Shown here: piece by piece, positions 60,304 through 64,000 of the stretch
Layout: the number at the start of each line of letters is the position of its first letter
How positions within the stretch are numbered: the stretch's first letter is position 1
From: Cyanobacteria bacterium OH_CDB_20
GTDB taxonomy: Bacteria > Cyanobacteriota > Vampirovibrionia > Gastranaerophilales > Gastranaerophilaceae
Length of the DNA stretch: 64,000 nt
NCBI GenBank assembly: GCA_023415935.1
Contig: JAEZIX010000048.1
Span: forward strand, 9,783-73,782
Direction of reading: 5' to 3'
Translations under genes and position numbers: made by a program
The notes under the pieces: generated by a model
Told to the model about the DNA's origin: nothing
Databases searched by the model: none
The model's input: the letters and a program-made list of their open reading frames with translations, nothing else

Positions 60304-61304
60304 TTCTGATTGAGGTCAATTTTTCTAGGAAAATCATTTTGTTGTATTTGTTTTGAGGGTTCGATGTCATTTATTAATACAGTATTGCAAAACGAACAAG
60401 TTGAGTAGAATTCTTTTGCGAAGAATTTATTAAATTTTTTTAATAATGAACAATTATTTTGCTCCCTTATATTAACAAACTCTGATTGAGGAAGGGGAAA
60501 ATCAGTAAGGCTAGCAATTGCAGTTGAACGAGTGCAGTTGTATATAGCCCCTTCTGAAATAGCTAAACAGTCTTTCTGCCAACATTCATTAAAGGTTTGG
60601 ATTAATTCATCATTTGTTTTATCTTGCCTTTTAATATTTCCTATCTCGAACCAGTTGTATTTTGAAAATACAGTATAGATGCCGTATTTTTCTAACTTAT
60701 TTCTTATTTTATCAAATTTAATACAATTTAAATCTTTATTCTCAGAGTAATCTGATAGAACCACTAGAGCTTTTTTACTGTATTTCGCGAGTGTTTCGCA
60801 GATTTTATCATCAGGTATTATGGTTCCATTTGTCGTAATTTCTACTGAAATAACCTGCTTTTGCTTGCAAACGTATTCAAGCATTTCATTTAATTCTTCT
60901 ACCAATAAAGGTTCTCCGCCAATCAGTTTCAATCTGTATATCTTATCGACAGAGGATAATAAATTGTCTAAATCAGATTTAAATTGATTAAACGAAAGAT
61001 TGTATCTTTTATCGTAGTCATAGTAAGGAATTAGGCTGGCACAATTCTCGCAGTTTAATGTGCAGTTTGTTGTGATTAAAAAATCTATTTGCGGAATTGA
61101 TACTTTTTTGTTTAGAAAAAAATTAACAGAATATGCTAAAGTTAGCCATAATTCGAATATTTGTTTAAGAAATTTGTTTTTAGAAAAAAAGTTGTCTGTT
61201 TTATTGTTCTTAATGTTAAAAAAACTTCTCAAACGGTATCTTACAATACGTTTTATATTGCGAGTTTGAAATTGTTTATATTCATTTAAAAATTTATTTG
61301 GCAT
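60300..61304 (-). CDS. Radical SAM protein with SPASM-like C-terminal cysteines
   Basis: 334 residues. After a basic N-terminal region comes IDFLITTNCTLNCENCASLIPYY, with Cys81, Cys85 and Cys88 as the CxxxCxxC cluster site. LIGGEPLL follows for SAM binding, then VEITTNGTI. The C-terminal part holds further cysteines (ECWQKDCLAISEGAIYNC; NNC; STCSFC) spaced like an auxiliary SPASM/twitch cluster, as in peptide-modifying and sugar-modifying maturases. Its ATG overlaps the end of the RgpF gene by 11 bases, so translation is coupled. The 50-residue peptide gene lies 82 bases downstream. Confidence 0.88.
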   Translation of the reverse strand: MPNKFLNEYKQFQTRNIKRIVRYRLRSFFNIKNNKTDNFFSKNKFLKQIFELWLTLAYSVNFFLNKKVSIPQIDFLITTNCTLNCENCASLIPYYDYDKRYNLSFNQFKSDLDNLLSSVDKIYRLKLIGGEPLLVEELNEMLEYVCKQKQVISVEITTNGTIIPDDKICETLAKYSKKALVVLSDYSENKDLNCIKFDKIRNKLEKYGIYTVFSKYNWFEIGNIKRQDKTNDELIQTFNECWQKDCLAISEGAIYNCTRSTAIASLTDFPLPQSEFVNIREQNNCSLLKKFNKFFAKEFYSTCSFCNTVLINDIEPSKQIQQNDFPRKIDLNQN

Positions 61305-62796
61305 TATTTTTCTTTAAAAAGTCTTTCCGTATAAGTTTAAAATCATTCATAACATTGTCTAAGTAAATAGTTGCATATTCTACAGATGCAACGTAAGAAG
61401 TATAAAACCTGTCTATTTGAGCAATGGCTGGTATTATCCTTTCAATAGCATGAGTGAGCAATCCATCATAGTCTGTGAGAGGTTCTTCAGGAAAATCTTC
61501 AATAGAAAGTTTAGCGTTATTTAAGGTGTTAAGCGCTTTACCTCTAAACCAGAACATATTTCCAAATGTACAAATAGGATCTTCTTCAGAAAGAGGTATA
61601 TCAATATTCAGGCGGTTTTTAATAAAGTTTGACGCGTTATTTAAATTCCTACCCCATTCGTCTCCAATTGCTACAAACGGCTGAAAATTTGGCGGAAAAG
61701 GTGCAAGAATGCCCAAATATTTGTTATTTTCAAAAGTTGAAATAATGTTTGAAATATATTCTTTAGAATATAAAAGCGATTTAAAACAATGATTTCTAAA
61801 GTCATCACTTAAAGCCTTATGTTTTATGTGGTTAGAGAGTTTTGCGTGAACAAAACATATGTATTCATAGTCTTTAATGACATCAGAACAGGTAATGAGT
61901 AAAGCCGCGTTATCACGACCTCTATTGGGTTGGAGTCTGTATTCAACTTTATTATTTAAAGTATCAAATGAAATTTTGCATTTATCTAATACACTTTCAC
62001 TTGTTGAAACGACAAAAATGTCTATGTCTTCAGGAATAATATCTGCGTAGCTTCTGCACTCTTCTATGAGACTTTCTGGGTGAATAAACATAATCGTAGC
62101 AACTTTATCTTCAGCTCTTGTTTCTTGTGCAAAATCAGAAGGCAAGATATAATTTAAATGAAGATTTTTATTGATTAAATTGGCTTTTTTATTTTTTATT
62201 AAGTCTTCAATTATCAAATCTGTATCGAATTTAAGCGCATTCTTAATATAATCGTATGCAAATTTTAACCTGTAGTTAAAGGTGTTTTGAGTAGTTTTGT
62301 AAAAATATGATTTATGAATAATAGGATATGAATAATTTTTGATGTTTGTGTGAATATTAATAATATCATTAGAATAAAGTCCAAATGAAAATCCTTGTTT
62401 TTTGAATTCTTCTATTCCATTTTTTGACTCGAGAAATTGTAAAAATGCACTATTTTTCAACATAGGCTTATTGAATACTATAAAAGTTTTAGTATTCAGG
62501 AAAAGCTCGTCTAACGACCAAAAGTCAAATCCAGACATTTTATCAAAAATTTTGTCAAAGGAATTAAATGGTCCATAAAAAGAACTTTTAGAAATAATTA
62601 TTTGTTCAAAATCATCGTAAGTATTATAATCAGAAAGGTTTTTAAAGTTTTTGTAATCAGAAAGTTCATGAGGTATATTTTTTCCAATAATTACTATTTC
62701 TGAGCTAATATCACTCAAGTTTTTTAAGGTATAGATTAAAGATGAAGTTATGTTTTCGTCATCTTTCAAGAAAAAAAGAATCAAACGCTTAGGCAT
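61294..62796 (-). CDS. RgpF-like (rhamnan synthesis F) glycosyltransferase
   Basis: 500 residues of the RgpF family. Family segments in order: SSEIVIIGKN, FYGPFNSFDKIFDKM, FKKQGFSFG, ATIMFIHPESLIEECRSYADIIP, DIFVVSTSE, LQPNRGRDNAALLITC, YICFVHAKLS, APFPPNFQPFVAIGDEWGRN, FGNMFWFRGKAL and AIERIIPAIAQ. RgpF proteins extend rhamnose-type surface polymers. AGGAAAA precedes the ATG. First gene of a minus-strand operon with the radical SAM gene, perhaps through the peptide and U32-like genes. Confidence 0.9.
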   Translation of the reverse strand: MPKRLILFFLKDDENITSSLIYTLKNLSDISSEIVIIGKNIPHELSDYKNFKNLSDYNTYDDFEQIIISKSSFYGPFNSFDKIFDKMSGFDFWSLDELFLNTKTFIVFNKPMLKNSAFLQFLESKNGIEEFKKQGFSFGLYSNDIINIHTNIKNYSYPIIHKSYFYKTTQNTFNYRLKFAYDYIKNALKFDTDLIIEDLIKNKKANLINKNLHLNYILPSDFAQETRAEDKVATIMFIHPESLIEECRSYADIIPEDIDIFVVSTSESVLDKCKISFDTLNNKVEYRLQPNRGRDNAALLITCSDVIKDYEYICFVHAKLSNHIKHKALSDDFRNHCFKSLLYSKEYISNIISTFENNKYLGILAPFPPNFQPFVAIGDEWGRNLNNASNFIKNRLNIDIPLSEEDPICTFGNMFWFRGKALNTLNNAKLSIEDFPEEPLTDYDGLLTHAIERIIPAIAQIDRFYTSYVASVEYATIYLDNVMNDFKLIRKDFLKKNNAK

Positions 62797-62879
62797 TATG
62801 TTTTCCTAGTTTTAACTATATTATTAAATTATATCATAACGTGCAATTTATGTTATTATACTTTAATTCGGAGCAGATT

Positions 62880-63794
62880 ATGAAGTTCTTATTTGATATT
62901 TATTATAAGAAAACAAAGGGGTTTTACCCTTTCTTCGAGTTTTGTCCAGAAGAGTATCAAGAATATTTTTTGCAAAAAAGATATAAAGATGCAATTGGAA
63001 AAGAAGTCGATTTAAAGAATCCACATACTTTTAACGAAAAAGTAAGGTGGCTTATTACTAATGAAAAACTCGATTTAAAAACTCAATTTGCAGATAAAAT
63101 TAAAGCGAAAAAATATGTTGAAGAGAATATCGGAAAAGAATATGTTGCAGAACTATATGGCGTTTGGGAGAAGTTCTCAGATATAGATTTTGACAAATTG
63201 CCTGAAAAATTTGCTCTCAAAGTCAATCATGGCTGGAGGATGAATGCTTTTATATATAATAAAAGCAGTGTGGTCAAAAATAAATACAAGAAATTAAAAA
63301 ATACTTTTGAAGATTGGATGAAAACTAATTTTGAATATGCATCTCTTGAGGCTCAATACAAAAATATCGAGCGCAAAATATACGCTGAAGAATTGATTAA
63401 GCCCGATCCTAAAAATAATTATGGACAGTTTCAATTACACTGTTTCAACGGGGAACCTAAATATATCGAAGTAACACCGCCAATGGATCCAAATGAAAAT
63501 AATCTTCCTGCAACTCCAGTTTATAGTATAGATTGGGCACTGCAGCCATTTCATATTTCTTTTAGAACATGTTACCGAGAAGTTGAGAAACCACCGTATT
63601 TAGATGAGATGTTAAAAATCGCAAGGACTTTATCTCGAGAATTTTCGTATGTTAGGGTGGATTTTTTGCCTCACAAAGATAAGTTTGTATTTTCTGAGCT
63701 GACATTCTCTCCTTATGCTGCCTTGGTTAAGTTTACGCCACAAGAGTATGACGATATTCTTGGTGATATGATAAAATTGCCGGAGTCTGATTAA
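62880..63794 (+). CDS. TupA-like ATP-grasp protein
   Basis: 304 residues from ATG 62880, preceded by GGAG at six bases; an extension to 62841 is rejected. Family segments: KNPHTFNEKVRWLITNEKLDLKTQFADKIKAKKYVEENIGKEYVAELYGVWEKFSDIDFDKLPEKFALKVNHG, KIYAEELI, FHCFNGEPKYIEV-like QLHCFNGEPKYIEV, and a C-terminal YVRVDFLPHKDKFVFSELTFSPYA with the metal-binding acidic residues. TupA-type enzymes attach amino acids to cell-surface polymers (teichuronopeptide); many sit in glycan clusters as here. Divergent from the RgpF gene. Confidence 0.9.
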   Translation: MKFLFDIYYKKTKGFYPFFEFCPEEYQEYFLQKRYKDAIGKEVDLKNPHTFNEKVRWLITNEKLDLKTQFADKIKAKKYVEENIGKEYVAELYGVWEKFSDIDFDKLPEKFALKVNHGWRMNAFIYNKSSVVKNKYKKLKNTFEDWMKTNFEYASLEAQYKNIERKIYAEELIKPDPKNNYGQFQLHCFNGEPKYIEVTPPMDPNENNLPATPVYSIDWALQPFHISFRTCYREVEKPPYLDEMLKIARTLSREFSYVRVDFLPHKDKFVFSELTFSPYAALVKFTPQEYDDILGDMIKLPESD

Positions 63795-64000
63795 TCCTTT
63801 TTGGTTAAAAATAAATCAATATTTTGTAGCAATTTTAAAATGAATAAGTATAAGTTTTTTCCTTTGCAATCTAAAGTTTCTTTGAAATATAGAAACAACG
63901 ATTTTGCATTATAACTTTTAAATAAATATGTGTTTTCAACGCTTGCAGAACCGTAATGAAGCATTTTTGCTTCAGGAAGATAATATATCTTGTTTTGCTC
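63791..64000 (-). CDS. Probable glycosyltransferase family 2, C-terminal fragment (continues beyond window)
   Basis: The minus strand is open from the window edge to a TAA at 63791-63793, giving the last 69 residues of a protein. KIYYLPEAKMLHYGSASVENTYLFKSYNAKSLFLYFKE matches the end of GT2 rhamnosyltransferase-type enzymes ('..P.a...H.g..S...'). It overlaps the TupA-like stop by four bases, tail to tail. The catalytic part lies outside the window. Confidence 0.65.
   Translation of the reverse strand, partial: EQNKIYYLPEAKMLHYGSASVENTYLFKSYNAKSLFLYFKETLDCKGKNLYLFILKLLQNIDLFLTKKD

Overview
This AT-rich window most likely comes from a gut-type member of the Vampirovibrionia (Melainabacteria, for example Gastranaerophilales). 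That assignment is inference. It rests on Gram-negative surface systems (two-partner secretion, a prepilin-like adhesin) together with Mini-RNase III, an RNase E/G next to a TIGR03960-type radical SAM protein, split two-subunit serine dehydratase, non-mevalonate isoprenoid synthesis (dxr), and short proteins that open with an N-terminal 'SFGAK/NFK' motif. No 16S gene, ribosomal protein operon, phage module, insertion sequence or CRISPR array is present.

Layout. 0-12 kb: metabolism and envelope precursors. These are ilvD (its 3' end lies off the window), a prepilin/S74 chaperone fusion, dxr, aroQ, manC, anmK, sdaAB-sdaAA, a GT4 glycosyltransferase and a PIG-L deacetylase. 12.3-18 kb: one 1918-residue protein carrying a split papain-like catalytic triad. 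18-30 kb: an acyl-ACP thioesterase, a Pro/Glu/Asp repeat protein built on 24-bp and 48-bp tandem repeats, and a two-partner secretion locus with one TpsB and two tandem TpsA exoproteins. 30-40 kb: a secreted TPR protein, small proteins, ysxC with an altered P-loop, RNase E/G, the radical SAM-DUF2344 fusion and a HEAT-like protein. 40-52 kb: a sigma factor, CorA, the PhoU-like/PiT phosphate pair, MarC, a GT4 enzyme, a HicB-like protein, Mini-RNase III, rimP-nusA, a second TPR protein, dusB, a GIY-YIG protein and tRNA-Lys. 52-56 kb: accessory small proteins (a degenerate HAD, a ParB-like protein, two tandem FGAK paralogs, a sigma-like protein) around tRNA-Cys, tRNA-Gly and a broken tRNA-Gly copy. 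56-64 kb: a surface-polymer/maturation region with a GT-C type membrane protein, a B12-radical SAM enzyme, a U32-like protein, a 50-residue peptide gene, a second radical SAM enzyme, RgpF, a TupA-like ATP-grasp and a partial GT2 glycosyltransferase.

The best candidate for an undescribed system is 59.1-61.3 kb on the minus strand. A radical SAM gene is followed by a 50-codon gene that has a near-consensus promoter and a strong ribosome binding site, then by a U32-like protein, which is the layout of a ribosomally made, post-translationally modified peptide locus. Second is the 1918-residue protein, with a bleomycin-hydrolase-like Gln/Cys motif near residue 247 and the His and Asn-Ser-Trp-Gly motifs about 680 residues later. 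Third is the prepilin-S74 fusion.

Several single genes have a TATAAT-like box ending exactly 6-7 bases before the ATG with no Shine-Dalgarno sequence, which suggests leaderless or near-leaderless mRNAs. Genes inside operons usually have clear AGGA-type sites. All family assignments were made by reading motifs; no database search was run.
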